The notes: a model not told the origin generated them from the sequence alone. A DNA stretch of 64,000 bases from Limnohabitans sp. JirII-31 (GCF_002778315.1 NZ_NESA01000001.1:680321-744320), one strand, 5' to 3'; positions 1 through 9,712 are shown, numbered from the stretch's first letter. Translations and numbers: made by a program.

Positions 1-1383
1 GCCGTAGAAGCCGCCACCAAGAAAAAATTTGCCGATGGCATGACCTACGAGCGCGAGCTTTTCATCAACCTGATGTGGACGCCCGAGTGCCGTGCCTTGC
101 GTCACTTGTTCACCGCCCAACGCGCGGCTTCCAAAATTGCCGATGTGCCCGACACCACCCCGGTGCGCAACATCCAGTCGGTGGCCATCATTGGGGCCGG
201 CACCATGGGCGGCGGCATTGCGATGAACTTTCTCAATGCAGGCTTGCCGGTCAAGCTGCTGGAAACCAAGCAAGAGGCCCTGGACCGTGGCATTGCCACG
301 ATCCAGAAAAATTACGAAGCGCAAGTCAAAAAAGGCAAGCTCAAAGAAGACAAATACGCCCAGCGCATGGCCTTGCTCAGCACCACGCTGAGCTACAACG
401 ATTTGAAAGATGCCGACTTGGTGATTGAGGCCGTGTTTGAAGAGATGGGCGTCAAAGAAGCCGTGTTCAAACAGCTCGATGCCGTGATGAAGCCTGGCGC
501 TGTTCTGGCCTCCAACACCTCGACCTTGGACGTCAACGCCATTGCCAACTTCACCCAGCGCCCCCAAGACGTGGTGGGCATGCACTTTTTCAGCCCCGCC
601 AATGTGATGAAGTTGCTCGAAGTCGTGCGCGGAGAAAAAACCGCCAAAGACGTGCTGGCCACAGTCATGGCTGTGGCCAAGAAGATCAAAAAAACCGCCG
701 TGGTGTCGGGCGTGTGCGACGGCTTCATTGGCAACCGCATGATTGAGCAATATGGCCGTCAAGCCGGTTTCTTGCTGGAAGAGGGCTGTACCCCACAGCA
801 GGTGGACAAAGCGGTTGAGAAATTTGGCTTTGCCATGGGACCGTTCCGCATGGGCGACTTGGCAGGCAACGACATCGGCTGGGCCATCCGCAAACGCCGC
901 TATGTTGAAAAGCCCCAAATGAAGTACAGCAAAACCGCCGACTTGTTGTGCGAGATGGGGCGCTTTGGCCAAAAAGTGGGCAAGGGCTGGTACGACTACC
1001 AAGTCGGCAAGCGTGACGCCATACCGAACAAAGAGGTGGAGGCCATGGTGGTTCAACACCGTGCTTCTTTGGGCATCACAGCACGCAAAATCAGCGACGA
1101 AGAAATCGTGCAACGCCTGGTGTATTCACTCGTCAACGAAGCTGCACACATCTTGGAAGAAGGCATTGCCGCCAAGGCCAGCGACATCGACATGGTGTAC
1201 ATCACGGGTTATGGATTTCCGATCTACCGTGGCGGCCCCATGCTCTACGCTGATCAAATGGGCTTGTTCAATGTGGTGCAAGCCATGCATCGTTTTGCCG
1301 CCAACCCCCTCGATGACGCCGAGTTCTGGAAACCAGCACCTTTGTTGGCCCGTCTCGCCGCCGAAGGCAAGACCTTCAACTGA
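1..1383 (+). CDS. Multifunctional enoyl-CoA hydratase/3-hydroxyacyl-CoA dehydrogenase (FadB/FadJ type), 5' truncated
   Basis: The frame is open from base 1, so the gene starts before the window and most of the N-terminal crotonase (hydratase) domain is missing. About 460 codons remain. After the last crotonase helices comes the NAD-binding loop GAGTMGGG at visible codons 65-72. The catalytic pair of 3-hydroxyacyl-CoA dehydrogenases follows: His in HFFSP at visible codon 195 and Glu 12 residues later, the same spacing as in E. coli FadB. The C-terminal repeat of the dehydrogenase domain runs to the stop. The enzyme oxidises L-3-hydroxyacyl-CoA in beta-oxidation in the cytoplasm. A thiolase and an acyl-CoA dehydrogenase follow on the same strand, which supports the assignment. 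FadB and FadJ cannot be told apart from the visible part. Confidence 0.93.
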   Translation, partial: AVEAATKKKFADGMTYERELFINLMWTPECRALRHLFTAQRAASKIADVPDTTPVRNIQSVAIIGAGTMGGGIAMNFLNAGLPVKLLETKQEALDRGIATIQKNYEAQVKKGKLKEDKYAQRMALLSTTLSYNDLKDADLVIEAVFEEMGVKEAVFKQLDAVMKPGAVLASNTSTLDVNAIANFTQRPQDVVGMHFFSPANVMKLLEVVRGEKTAKDVLATVMAVAKKIKKTAVVSGVCDGFIGNRMIEQYGRQAGFLLEEGCTPQQVDKAVEKFGFAMGPFRMGDLAGNDIGWAIRKRRYVEKPQMKYSKTADLLCEMGRFGQKVGKGWYDYQVGKRDAIPNKEVEAMVVQHRASLGITARKISDEEIVQRLVYSLVNEAAHILEEGIAAKASDIDMVYITGYGFPIYRGGPMLYADQMGLFNVVQAMHRFAANPLDDAEFWKPAPLLARLAAEGKTFN

Positions 1384-1403
1384 ACCCCATTTAAGGAATT
1401 CCT

Positions 1404-2579
1404 ATGACCAACGCTGTCATCGTTTCAACCGCCCGCACCCCGCTGACCAAAAGCTGGAAAGGTGCTTTCAACATGACCCACGGCGCCACGCTCGGTGGAC
1501 ACGCCATTCAGCACGCCGTCGCGCGTGCTGGCATTGATGCCGCTGAAGTGGAAGACGTCATCATGGGCTGCGCCAACCCCGAAGGCGCCACAGGCTGGAA
1601 CATTGCCCGCCAATGCGGTTTGGCGGGTGGCTTGCCCGTGAGCGTGAGCGGCATCACGGTGAACCGCTTTTGCTCGTCGGGTTTGCAAACCATCGCCTTG
1701 GCGGCACAACGCATCATCACCGGTGAAGGCGATGTGTATGTGGCAGGCGGCGTGGAAAGCATTTCGTGCGTGCAGCAAGAAATGAACATGCACATGTTCA
1801 TCGACCCCAACCTCAACAAGATCAAGCCTGAGATTTACTGGAACATGTTGCAAACCGCTGAAAACGTAGCCAAGCGTTACAACATCAGCCGTGAAGCCAT
1901 GGATGAGTACGGCGCAGCCAGCCAGCAAAAAGCCTGCGCTGCAGCGGCAGCAGGCAAGTTCGACGAAGAGATTGCAGCCATCACCGTGAAAGCGGGCGTG
2001 GTCGACAAAGTGATGGGCTTGATGACCCAACAAGTCACGGTCAGCCGTGATGAAGGCATGCGTGAAGGCACCACGGTTGAAGCCATCAGCGGCTTGAAAT
2101 CGGCCATGCCAGGCGGTTTGATCACGGCAGGCAATGCCAGCCAGTTCTCCGACGGGGCAGGAGCCTGTGTGGTGATGAGCGAAGAGCTGGCCAGCAAGCG
2201 TGGTTTGAAACCCCTGGGTCGGTTCCTCGGCTTTGCAGTGGCAGGCTGCGAGCCCGATGAGATGGGCATTGGCCCTGTCTTTGCCGTACCCAAAGTGCTC
2301 AAGCGTTTAGGGCTGACTGTGAATGACATTGACCTGTGGGAACTCAACGAAGCCTTTGCGGTGCAAGTGCTGTACTGCCGCGACAAACTGGGCATTCCCA
2401 ACGATCGCCTCAATGTCAACGGTGGTGCGATTGCCGTAGGACACCCCTACGGCATGAGCGGTCAACGCCTGACAGGACATGCCTTGATCGAAGGCAAACG
2501 CCGTGGTGCCAAGCGCGTGGCAGTGACCATGTGCATTGGCGGCGGCATGGGCGCTGCGGGTATTTTTGAAGTGCTGTAA
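1404..2579 (+). CDS. Acetyl-CoA C-acyltransferase (thiolase)
   Basis: This is a 391-residue thiolase, the usual family length. It cleaves 3-ketoacyl-CoA to acetyl-CoA and a shortened acyl-CoA, the last step of beta-oxidation. The acyl-accepting cysteine is C90 in the motif [10 protein letters not shown]347 lies in GHPYGMSG, and the second active-site cysteine is C377 in [10 protein letters not shown]. An AAGGA ribosome site at about 1393 precedes the ATG. It lies 20 bp after the hydroxyacyl-CoA dehydrogenase gene and touches the next gene, so it should be the FadA/FadI partner of the upstream enzyme. Substrate chain length cannot be read from the sequence. Confidence 0.95.
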   Translation: MTNAVIVSTARTPLTKSWKGAFNMTHGATLGGHAIQHAVARAGIDAAEVEDVIMGCANPEGATGWNIARQCGLAGGLPVSVSGITVNRFCSSGLQTIALAAQRIITGEGDVYVAGGVESISCVQQEMNMHMFIDPNLNKIKPEIYWNMLQTAENVAKRYNISREAMDEYGAASQQKACAAAAAGKFDEEIAAITVKAGVVDKVMGLMTQQVTVSRDEGMREGTTVEAISGLKSAMPGGLITAGNASQFSDGAGACVVMSEELASKRGLKPLGRFLGFAVAGCEPDEMGIGPVFAVPKVLKRLGLTVNDIDLWELNEAFAVQVLYCRDKLGIPNDRLNVNGGAIAVGHPYGMSGQRLTGHALIEGKRRGAKRVAVTMCIGGGMGAAGIFEVL

Positions 2580-4412
2580 ATGGCGCTGCGAGACACCGTT
2601 GATTTTTTGCTGTACGACTGGCTCCAAGCCGAGGCACTGAATCAACGTTCACGTTTCGCAGACCATTCAAGAGAAACTTTTGATGCGGTGCTCGACACCT
2701 GCGAGCGCATCGCACGCGACAAATTTGCGCCGTACAACCGCACCATCGACACGCAAGAACCGCAGTTCGATGGCGAACGCGTGATCCTGCCGCAAGCCAC
2801 CCACGATGCCCATGCAGCCTATGCGGCTTCGGGCATGCTGAGCGCCGCGCAAGACTATGACATTGGCGGCATGCAACTGCCCTATGTGGTCGAGTCTGCG
2901 GCCAATGCATTTTTTGCGTGTGCGTCGGTGAGCATTGGCGGTGGCATGTTGACCGTAGGCAACGCCAACTTGCTGATGGCTTATGGCAGCGAGACACAAA
3001 AGCAGGTGTTTGCGCACCATGAATTCTCAGGCCGCTGGAGCGGCACCATGTGTTTGTCTGAACCGCAAGCGGGCTCGTCATTGAGCGATATCACCACCCG
3101 CGCCATACCCGATGGCGAAGACTTTGCCAGCGATCCACTGGGCTCGCGCTATCGGCTCAAGGGTCACAAGATGTGGATCTCAACCGGCGACCACGAACTG
3201 ACCGAGAACATCGTCCACCTGGTCTTGGCCAAGATTCCCGGGCCTGACGGCATGCCAATTCCCGGGGTCAAAGGCATTTCCTTGTTTGTGGTGCCTAAGC
3301 ACCGGGTGGATGCACAAGGCAAGCTCACGGGCCAACGCAATGACGTGGCCTTGGCTGGCCTAAACCACAAATGCGGCTGGCGTGGCACTGTCAATACCTT
3401 GCTCAATTTTGGCGAAGGCAAATACCCAGATGCGCAAGGACAAGCGGGTGCCATCGGCTATTTGGTGGGCCAACCCGGCGAGGGCCTGCGCTGCATGTTC
3501 CACATGATGAACGAGGCACGCATTGGGGTCGGCATGGCGGCCACCATGCTGGGGTTGGCGGGCTATTACGCCTCACTCGACTATGCCAAAGCACGCCCGC
3601 AAGGACGCGCCATGACCGCTGCGGGCAAAGACCCAGCATCGGCACAAATTCGCATCATTGAACACGCTGATGTCAAGCGCATGCTGCTGGCCCAAAAGGC
3701 CTATGGCGAGGGTGCCTTGGCCCTGGCCATGTATTGCGCGCGCTTGGTGGACGAGCAACGCACGGGCGAGGCCACAGCCGCCAACGAAGCGCGTTTGTTG
3801 CTCGAAGTGCTCACGCCCATCGCCAAGAGCTGGCCCAGCGAGTGGTGCTTGGAGGCCAACTCACTGGCCATTCAGGTGCATGGCGGCTATGGCTACACCC
3901 GTGACTACCCGGTGGAGCAGTACTGGCGCGACAACCGCTTGAACATGATCCACGAAGGCACACACGGCATCCAGGGGATGGACTTGCTGGGACGCAAAGT
4001 GCGCATGGAAGACGGGCAGGGCATGACCTTGCTGACACAGCGCATTCATGCCACGGTGGCGCAGGCCCTGCAACAAACCGATCAAGCCGGTCACATCGCA
4101 GACCATGCCCACGCATTGACCGATGCGCTGCAACACGTGCAACGTGCCACAGACATGGCTTGGCAAGAGGGTACGCCAACTCAGGCCCTGGCAAACGCCG
4201 TGCCTTATCTGCAAGCGTTTGGACACATGGTGCTGTCATGGATGTGGCTTGAGGTCGAACGGGTCAGCCAAGGTGCCGGGTCCGAAAATTTGGGCCGTCG
4301 CACAGCGGCTCAATTTTTCTTTCGCTACGAACTACCGAAAATCAGTGCCTGGCTACAAGTTGTCGCACAACGTGACATGACCTGTGCCAACATGCCTGAA
4401 GACGCTTTTTAA
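2580..4412 (+). CDS. Acyl-CoA dehydrogenase with C-terminal extension
   Basis: This is a 610-residue FAD enzyme of the acyl-CoA dehydrogenase superfamily, which introduces the first double bond of beta-oxidation. The order is N-terminal helical domain, beta domain (MCLSEPQAGSSLSD around residues 158-171) and C-terminal helical domain. The probable catalytic base is E459 in IHEGTHGIQ, the position used by medium-chain enzymes. The motif IQVHGGYGYTRDYP lies just before it. About 140 residues follow the core; this matches the acetyl-CoA-dehydrogenase-like C-terminal domain found in longer members of roughly 600 residues. The ATG begins on the base after the thiolase stop codon, so translation is probably coupled. 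Electron acceptor genes (etfAB) are not in the window. Confidence 0.93.
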   Translation: MALRDTVDFLLYDWLQAEALNQRSRFADHSRETFDAVLDTCERIARDKFAPYNRTIDTQEPQFDGERVILPQATHDAHAAYAASGMLSAAQDYDIGGMQLPYVVESAANAFFACASVSIGGGMLTVGNANLLMAYGSETQKQVFAHHEFSGRWSGTMCLSEPQAGSSLSDITTRAIPDGEDFASDPLGSRYRLKGHKMWISTGDHELTENIVHLVLAKIPGPDGMPIPGVKGISLFVVPKHRVDAQGKLTGQRNDVALAGLNHKCGWRGTVNTLLNFGEGKYPDAQGQAGAIGYLVGQPGEGLRCMFHMMNEARIGVGMAATMLGLAGYYASLDYAKARPQGRAMTAAGKDPASAQIRIIEHADVKRMLLAQKAYGEGALALAMYCARLVDEQRTGEATAANEARLLLEVLTPIAKSWPSEWCLEANSLAIQVHGGYGYTRDYPVEQYWRDNRLNMIHEGTHGIQGMDLLGRKVRMEDGQGMTLLTQRIHATVAQALQQTDQAGHIADHAHALTDALQHVQRATDMAWQEGTPTQALANAVPYLQAFGHMVLSWMWLEVERVSQGAGSENLGRRTAAQFFFRYELPKISAWLQVVAQRDMTCANMPEDAF

Positions 4413-4426
4413 TCAAGGAACAAGCC

Positions 4427-4852
4427 ATGCAAGAAAGTTTTGGTGCCTACATTCCGTTTGTCGACCACTTGGGTTTCGAGATGGTCTTCTTCGACGACGG
4501 ACAATCCGAGCTGCGCTTTGAGCCCGAGCCCGAACACATGAATTCATTCAATGTCACCCACGGTGGCGCATTGATGACGCTACTGGATGTGACCCTGGCC
4601 ACAGCCGCACGCAGTGTGGAGAGGACATCTGGCGTGGTCACGGTTGAAATGAAAACCACCTTCATGCAGCCTGCGCGTGGCGTGTTGACCAGCAAGGGGC
4701 GTCTGATCCACCGGTCGCGCAGCATGGCGTTCACCGAAGGCACGGTGTATGACGCGCAAGGTCAAGTTTGTGCGCACGCCACAGGCACTTTCAAATACGT
4801 GCCCAAAGCGCCAGACCCCAGCCATCCGGTCTCCGATATCTCCACCGATTGA
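4427..4852 (+). CDS. PaaI-family hotdog thioesterase
   Basis: This 141-residue protein has the hotdog-fold signature NVTHGGALMTLLDVTLA (about residues 43-59), typical of PaaI/YdiI-type acyl-CoA thioesterases. These enzymes hydrolyse acyl-CoA, often aromatic or medium-chain, and would release CoA from stalled intermediates. An AAGGA-type ribosome site precedes the ATG and the gene lies 14 bp after the acyl-CoA dehydrogenase gene, so it belongs to the same operon. It is one of three hotdog-fold genes in the window (others at 14139 and 15095). The exact substrate is unknown. Confidence 0.88.
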   Translation: MQESFGAYIPFVDHLGFEMVFFDDGQSELRFEPEPEHMNSFNVTHGGALMTLLDVTLATAARSVERTSGVVTVEMKTTFMQPARGVLTSKGRLIHRSRSMAFTEGTVYDAQGQVCAHATGTFKYVPKAPDPSHPVSDISTD

Positions 4853-4873
4853 ACCCACAAGCCAGGATGTGCC

Positions 4874-5890
4874 ATGCCGCTGAACCAATCTTTTTTGCTT
4901 GACAACCGGCCACAAGGCCAAGCCACGGTTGACAACTTCAGACTCGTCAGTTGTGAAACGCCAGCGCTTGAAGAAGGCCAGGTCTTGGTGCGCCACCACT
5001 ACCTCAGCTTGGACCCTTACATGCGAGGGCGCATGAACGACAGCAAGAGCTACGCTGCACCGCAGCCGTTGGGTGCGGTGATGATTGGTGGCACCGCCGG
5101 TGAGGTGGTGGAGAGCCGCCACCCCAAGTTCAAGCCTGGTGATCAGGTGGTGGGCATGGGAGGGTGGCAACTCTACAGCGTGGTCGATGGCCATGCCCCT
5201 GGCATGCTGCGCCGAGTCGACACCACCCATGTGCCGCTGAGCCACTACCTGGGGGCCGTCGGCATGCCTGGGGTCACCGCTTGGTATGGCTTGGTCAAGG
5301 TCATTGAGCCTCAAGCAGGCGAAACCGTTACCGTGAGTGCGGCCAGCGGTGCCGTCGGCAGCGCTTATGGGGCGCTCGCCAAAGCGCGCGGTTGCCGTGT
5401 GGTGGGCATTGCAGGCGGTCAAGAGAAATGCGACTACGTGGTCAACAGCTTGGGCTTTGATGCTTGTGTGGACTACAAGCAGCACAGTGACTATCTGTCT
5501 TTGTCCAAAGCCTTGCGGCAAGCCTGCCCCAACGGCATTGACGGTCACTTCGAAAACGTGGGTGGCATGGTGCTCGATGCCGTGATGCTGCGCACCAACG
5601 CTTTCGCGCGCATCGCCCTGTGCGGCATGATCGCGGGCTACGACGGCGCCCCCTTGCCCATGACCCATCCTGCGCTGATTTTGGTCAACCGCTTGAAGAT
5701 CCAAGGCTTCATCGTCAGCGAACACATGGAGGTGTGGCCCGAAGCGCTCAAGGAGTTGGGCCACTTGGTCGGCAGTGGTCAGTTACGCCCTCGTGAATCC
5801 GTGGCGCAAGGCTTGGCAGCTGCGCCACAAGCCTTTCTGGGTTTGCTCAAGGGCAAGAATTTTGGCAAACAACTGGTCCAGCTGGTTTAA
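4874..5890 (+). CDS. NADP-dependent medium-chain oxidoreductase (2-alkenal reductase/CurA type)
   Basis: This 338-residue protein belongs to the zinc-independent medium-chain dehydrogenase/reductase group related to leukotriene B4 12-hydroxydehydrogenase and CurA. The early signature LDPYMRGRMND (about residues 44-54) and the nucleotide-binding loop AASGAVGS (about 155-162) followed by a GIAGGQEKC segment are typical. No zinc-ligand cysteine cluster is seen. Such enzymes reduce the C=C bond of enones or enals with NADPH. The position inside the acyl-CoA oxidation operon, 21 bp after the thioesterase gene, suggests a role with unsaturated or branched intermediates. That role is inference. Confidence 0.88.
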   Translation: MPLNQSFLLDNRPQGQATVDNFRLVSCETPALEEGQVLVRHHYLSLDPYMRGRMNDSKSYAAPQPLGAVMIGGTAGEVVESRHPKFKPGDQVVGMGGWQLYSVVDGHAPGMLRRVDTTHVPLSHYLGAVGMPGVTAWYGLVKVIEPQAGETVTVSAASGAVGSAYGALAKARGCRVVGIAGGQEKCDYVVNSLGFDACVDYKQHSDYLSLSKALRQACPNGIDGHFENVGGMVLDAVMLRTNAFARIALCGMIAGYDGAPLPMTHPALILVNRLKIQGFIVSEHMEVWPEALKELGHLVGSGQLRPRESVAQGLAAAPQAFLGLLKGKNFGKQLVQLV

Positions 5891-5902
5891 AGGCTGCACC
5901 GC

Positions 5903-6805
5903 ATGATTTCAAACTTTGCAGGCAAAACAGCCGTTTTGACCGGCGCAGGATCTGGCTTTGGCTTGGCGTGCGCCCGACTCGGGGCCAAATTGGGCATGAA
6001 TCTGGTGTTGGTCGATGTGCAACGTGACGCGCTCGATGCGGCCGTTGCAGAACTCACGGCCACCGGGGTGACGGTGATTGCACGTTGTGTTGATGTCTCC
6101 AACGCCGACCAAATGCAAACTTTGGCGCACGACGTGTACACCCAATTGGGCGCACCGCATTTGGTCTTCAACAACGCAGGGGTTGGCTCTGGCGGTTTGG
6201 TGTGGGAGAACTCACTGGCCGATTGGCAATGGGTGCTTGGCGTCAACCTGTGGGGCGTGATCCACGGTGTGCGTTTGTTCACCCCCATGATGTTGCAAGC
6301 CGCCAAGCAAGATCCGCTTTACCAAGGTCACATCGTCAACACGGCCAGCATGGCTGGCTTGCTCACACCACCCAACATGGGGGTTTACAACGTGAGCAAA
6401 CACGCGGTGGTGGCCTTGACGGAAACCTTGTACCAAGACCTTCAGCTGGTGTCTGAGCAGGTCAGTGCCAGTGTTTTGTGCCCGTACTTTGTGCCCACAG
6501 GCATCAGTCAAAGTCAACGCAATCGACCCGATGCATTGCAGACAGCACCAATCACGTCCAGCCAGCGCATCAGCCAAGCCATGCTGGATAAGGCGGTAGA
6601 CAGCGGCAAAGTCAGTGCGGCAGAGGTGGCACAAAAGGTCTTTGACGCCGTGGCGACCGAGCAGTTCTACATCTACAGCCATCCCCACGCGTTGGGCAAT
6701 GTGCAATTGCGCATGCAAGCCATCGTGTCGCAAGGCCAACCGCCGGACCCGTTTGCCGCACGGCCTGATGTGGGCCAACAACTGCGAACGCAGTTACGCG
6801 CTTGA
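5903..6805 (+). CDS. SDR-family oxidoreductase
   Basis: This is a 300-residue classical short-chain dehydrogenase/reductase. It has the cofactor loop TGAGSGFG (residues 13-20), the NNAG motif at 90-93 and the catalytic set S149, Y162 and K166 (YNVSK). An Asp at the end of the second strand (VDVQR) favours NAD(H). The C-terminal 60 residues extend past the core and are not assignable. It is the last gene of the plus-strand acyl-CoA operon, 12 bp after the MDR gene, and meets a convergent lipoprotein gene. The substrate is probably a hydroxyacyl or alcohol compound but is not shown by the sequence. Confidence 0.88.
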   Translation: MISNFAGKTAVLTGAGSGFGLACARLGAKLGMNLVLVDVQRDALDAAVAELTATGVTVIARCVDVSNADQMQTLAHDVYTQLGAPHLVFNNAGVGSGGLVWENSLADWQWVLGVNLWGVIHGVRLFTPMMLQAAKQDPLYQGHIVNTASMAGLLTPPNMGVYNVSKHAVVALTETLYQDLQLVSEQVSASVLCPYFVPTGISQSQRNRPDALQTAPITSSQRISQAMLDKAVDSGKVSAAEVAQKVFDAVATEQFYIYSHPHALGNVQLRMQAIVSQGQPPDPFAARPDVGQQLRTQLRA

Positions 6806-6829
6806 GCGCTGGCAATCTGTCCACAAAAC

Positions 6830-7180
6830 TCAGTGGAAGTGACCTTCAAAGCAATGGCGCACTTCATGGCCAATCACCACGTGGTTGGGGTTGGGCGTGG
6901 TGATGATGGTGCAGCGCTTGGACTCTGCGGACCAAGTGGCACACGCCACAGCAGGTGTGGCCATGCCAGCCCCCCGTTTGCCGGATATCTGCGCGCAATA
7001 CTCGGCCGCATCGGGCCGAATCTCCCAACTCAGATTGACGCTGTTCATCACACGCTTGTCCGGGGATTGCGCGGCAAAGTCTGCATACTCGGTCGAGGCA
7101 ATGGTGTAACAGCCCGACAACGACATGACGGTCAAGAAAACCAAAGCGCGGCCAAAGAGTGCTTGGGTAGCGGTAGACAT
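6830..7180 (-). CDS. Small lipoprotein with HExxH motif, function unknown
   Basis: This 116-residue protein starts with a lipoprotein signal peptide. A hydrophobic stretch at residues 11-22 ends in the lipobox LSGC with C24 as the predicted lipidated residue, so it should sit in the cell envelope. The C-terminus carries the motif GHEVRHCFEGHFH, which contains the zincin metal-binding pattern HExxH and a further His seven residues later. Three cysteines lie in the mature part. I do not recognise a characterised family. A tiny metallopeptidase-like or metal-binding envelope protein is possible but unproven. It is transcribed away from tex and ends 24 bp from the convergent SDR gene. Confidence 0.7.
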   Translation of the reverse strand: MSTATQALFGRALVFLTVMSLSGCYTIASTEYADFAAQSPDKRVMNSVNLSWEIRPDAAEYCAQISGKRGAGMATPAVACATWSAESKRCTIITTPNPNHVVIGHEVRHCFEGHFH

Positions 7181-7351
7181 TTTGTTAAATATATCGATTT
7201 ATCTTTTGATATTGTTGATATCGACAGATTTATCAAATACTAAACCGAATTTCACTTAAAAAGAAGTTAAGTCTTAAGCAAAATTTAACCGCTGTCTGTG
7301 CGTTGCCGCATGTGGCAAACTCGCCCGCTTTGAAGAATTGATCTCCTAAAA
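7181..7351. other. AT-rich divergent intergenic region between lipoprotein gene and tex
   Basis: These 171 bp are strikingly AT-rich compared with the flanking genes and must hold promoters for both directions. The element gatttatc occurs twice (7196-7203 and 7227-7234), and tgatat occurs twice in between. I see no convincing -35/-10 pair, no RNA gene and no open frame. The bases just before the tex ATG are tctcct rather than a Shine-Dalgarno sequence. Confidence 0.5.
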
Positions 7352-9712
7352 ATGCAAAAAATAACCCGGCAGATTGCTGCCGAAATCAAAGTCTCGGAAT
7401 CGCAAGTCAAGGCCGCTGTTGAACTGCTGGATGGTGGCGCCACCGTGCCCTTCATTGCCCGTTACCGCAAAGAGGTGACAGGGGGCTTGGACGACATCCA
7501 ACTGCGTGAACTCGACGCACGTTTGAGCTATTTGCGTGAACTTGAAGACCGCCGAGCCACTGTGCTCAAAAGCATTGAGGACCAAGGCAAGCTCACCCCT
7601 GAACTTCGCGCAGCCATTGAAGGGGCGCCCACCAAGCAAGAACTGGAAGACCTGTACTTGCCGTTCAAGCCCAAACGCCGCACCAAAGGCATGATCGCCA
7701 AAGAGGCAGGGCTCGAACCTTTGGCTGACAAGCTGTTTGCCAACCCTGAGTTGACCCCCAGCACCGAAGCCGAGGCTTTTGTGTTGCCGGCAGGCAAGAT
7801 CGAAGGGGCCGACTTTTCTACCGTGGCTGCGGTTTTGGACGGCGTGCGTGACATTCTGAGTGAGCGCTGGGCAGAAGACGCCGGCTTGGTGCAAGCCTTG
7901 CGCGAGTGGTTGTGGAGCGAGGGTCTGTTTCGCAGCAAATTGGCCACGGGCAAAGACGAAAACAACCCCGATGTGGCCAAGTTCCGCGACTACTTTGACT
8001 ACGACGAGCCCATTGGCCGCGTGCCCTCGCACCGGGCCCTGGCCGTCTTTCGTGGCCGCGCTCTGGAAATGCTGGATGCCAAACTGGTCCTGCCCGTGGA
8101 GCCCGAGCCTGGCAAACCGAGTTTGGCCGAGGGCAAGATCGCCATCCACCTGGGCTGGAGCCACCAAGCCCGCCCATCCGATGACTTGATTCGTAAATGC
8201 GTGGCTTGGACTTGGCGCGTCAAGCTCAGCCTGTCCACCGAGCGTGACTTGTTCACCCGCCTGCGTGAAGACGCAGAACAGGTGGCCATCAAGGTGTTTG
8301 CCGACAACCTGCGCGACCTGTTGCTGGCCGCGCCCGCTGGCCCGCGCGTGGTGATGGGTTTGGATCCCGGCATCCGCACCGGCGTGAAAGTGGCCGTGGT
8401 CGATGCCACCGGCAAGCTGGTGGAAACCGCCACCGTGTACCCCCACGAACCGCGCAAAGACTGGGACGGGTCGCTCTACACCCTGGCCAAGTTGTGCGAG
8501 AAACACGGCGTCAACCTGATCGCCATTGGCAACGGCACGGCCAGCCGCGAGACCGACAAACTAGCAGGCGAGTTGATCAAACTCATGGCCCGGCACGATG
8601 CCGCCAAAACCATCGACAAAGTGGTGGTCAGCGAAGCCGGGGCCTCGGTCTACAGCGCCAGTGAATTTGCCAGCCAAGAAATGCCCGATGTGGACGTGAG
8701 CCTGCGGGGTGCCGCCAGCATTGCGCGGCGCTTACAAGACCCATTGGCCGAGCTGGTCAAGATCGACCCCAAGTCGATTGGTGTAGGCCAGTACCAGCAC
8801 GATGTGAACCAAAGCGAGCTGGCGCGCACCTTGGAGGCGGTGGTGGAAGACTGCGTGAACGCGGTGGGCGTGGACCTCAACACCGCCAGCGTGCCGCTGC
8901 TGACCCGCGTGTCGGGCCTGTCCACCACCACCGCCAAAGCCGTGGTGCGCTGGCGCGAAGCCAACGGTGCGTTTGCCAACCGACAACAACTGCTCAAAGT
9001 CACCGGCTTGGGTGCCAAAACCTTTGAGCAAAGCGCAGGTTTTCTGCGCATCCGTGGCGGCGACAACCCCCTGGACATGACCGCGGTTCACCCCGAAACC
9101 TATCCGGTGGTCGAGCGCATCATGGCGCAAACCGGCAAACCCGTGAACGAGCTGATGGGCCGTGCCGACATGCTCAAAACCTTGAAGCCAGAGCTGTTTG
9201 CCAACGACACGGTGGGGGTGATCACCGTCAAAGACATCTTGAGCGAGCTGGAAAAACCAGGTCGTGACCCGCGCCCCGACTTCAAAGTAGCCAAGCTCCA
9301 AGACGGGGTGGAAGACATCAAAGACCTCAAGGTCGACATGGTGCTCGAAGGCACAGTCAGCAACGTGGCGGCGTTTGGCGCCTTCGTGGACTTGGGTGTT
9401 CACCAAGATGGCCTGATCCATGTGAGCCAACTCAGCAACAAGTTCATCAGCGATGCGCGTGAAGTGGTCAAAACGGGTGACATCATCAAAGTCAAGGTGC
9501 TGGAAGTGGATGTGGCCCGCAAGCGCATCAGCCTGACCATGAAGCTGGATGCCGCACCTGCACGACGCGATGGGACACGCGACAACCGCTTTGAACATGC
9601 AGGCAGAGACAACCGGGCGCGTGGTGGCGGTGGCTACACCGCACCGCCACAAGCGGCACAAGGCTCGGCCATGGCCAGTGCCTTCGCTAAATTGCAAAGT
9701 CTCAAGAAGTAA
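7352..9712 (+). CDS. tex: Tex-family RNA-binding transcription accessory protein
   Basis: This 786-residue protein has the full Tex domain order. The N-terminal helical Tex domain (opening with KVSESQVKAAVELL and GATVPFIARYRKE) comes first. A YqgF/RNase H-like domain follows from about residue 329 (MGLDPGIRTGVKVAVVD). Helix-hairpin-helix motifs lie at about 508-566 (LNTASVPLLTRVSGL), and an S1 RNA-binding domain at about 650-725 (GAFVDLGVHQDGLIHVSQL). The tail is rich in Arg and Gly. Tex binds nucleic acids and acts in transcription and RNA turnover in the cytoplasm. The start is the first available ATG and matches the family N-terminus, although no good Shine-Dalgarno precedes it. Confidence 0.96.
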   Translation: MQKITRQIAAEIKVSESQVKAAVELLDGGATVPFIARYRKEVTGGLDDIQLRELDARLSYLRELEDRRATVLKSIEDQGKLTPELRAAIEGAPTKQELEDLYLPFKPKRRTKGMIAKEAGLEPLADKLFANPELTPSTEAEAFVLPAGKIEGADFSTVAAVLDGVRDILSERWAEDAGLVQALREWLWSEGLFRSKLATGKDENNPDVAKFRDYFDYDEPIGRVPSHRALAVFRGRALEMLDAKLVLPVEPEPGKPSLAEGKIAIHLGWSHQARPSDDLIRKCVAWTWRVKLSLSTERDLFTRLREDAEQVAIKVFADNLRDLLLAAPAGPRVVMGLDPGIRTGVKVAVVDATGKLVETATVYPHEPRKDWDGSLYTLAKLCEKHGVNLIAIGNGTASRETDKLAGELIKLMARHDAAKTIDKVVVSEAGASVYSASEFASQEMPDVDVSLRGAASIARRLQDPLAELVKIDPKSIGVGQYQHDVNQSELARTLEAVVEDCVNAVGVDLNTASVPLLTRVSGLSTTTAKAVVRWREANGAFANRQQLLKVTGLGAKTFEQSAGFLRIRGGDNPLDMTAVHPETYPVVERIMAQTGKPVNELMGRADMLKTLKPELFANDTVGVITVKDILSELEKPGRDPRPDFKVAKLQDGVEDIKDLKVDMVLEGTVSNVAAFGAFVDLGVHQDGLIHVSQLSNKFISDAREVVKTGDIIKVKVLEVDVARKRISLTMKLDAAPARRDGTRDNRFEHAGRDNRARGGGGYTAPPQAAQGSAMASAFAKLQSLKK

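Noticed and set aside
4580..5764. Minus-strand frame of 394 codons opposite the thioesterase and MDR genes
   Set aside because: It crosses two real genes and their junction and has no domain signature.
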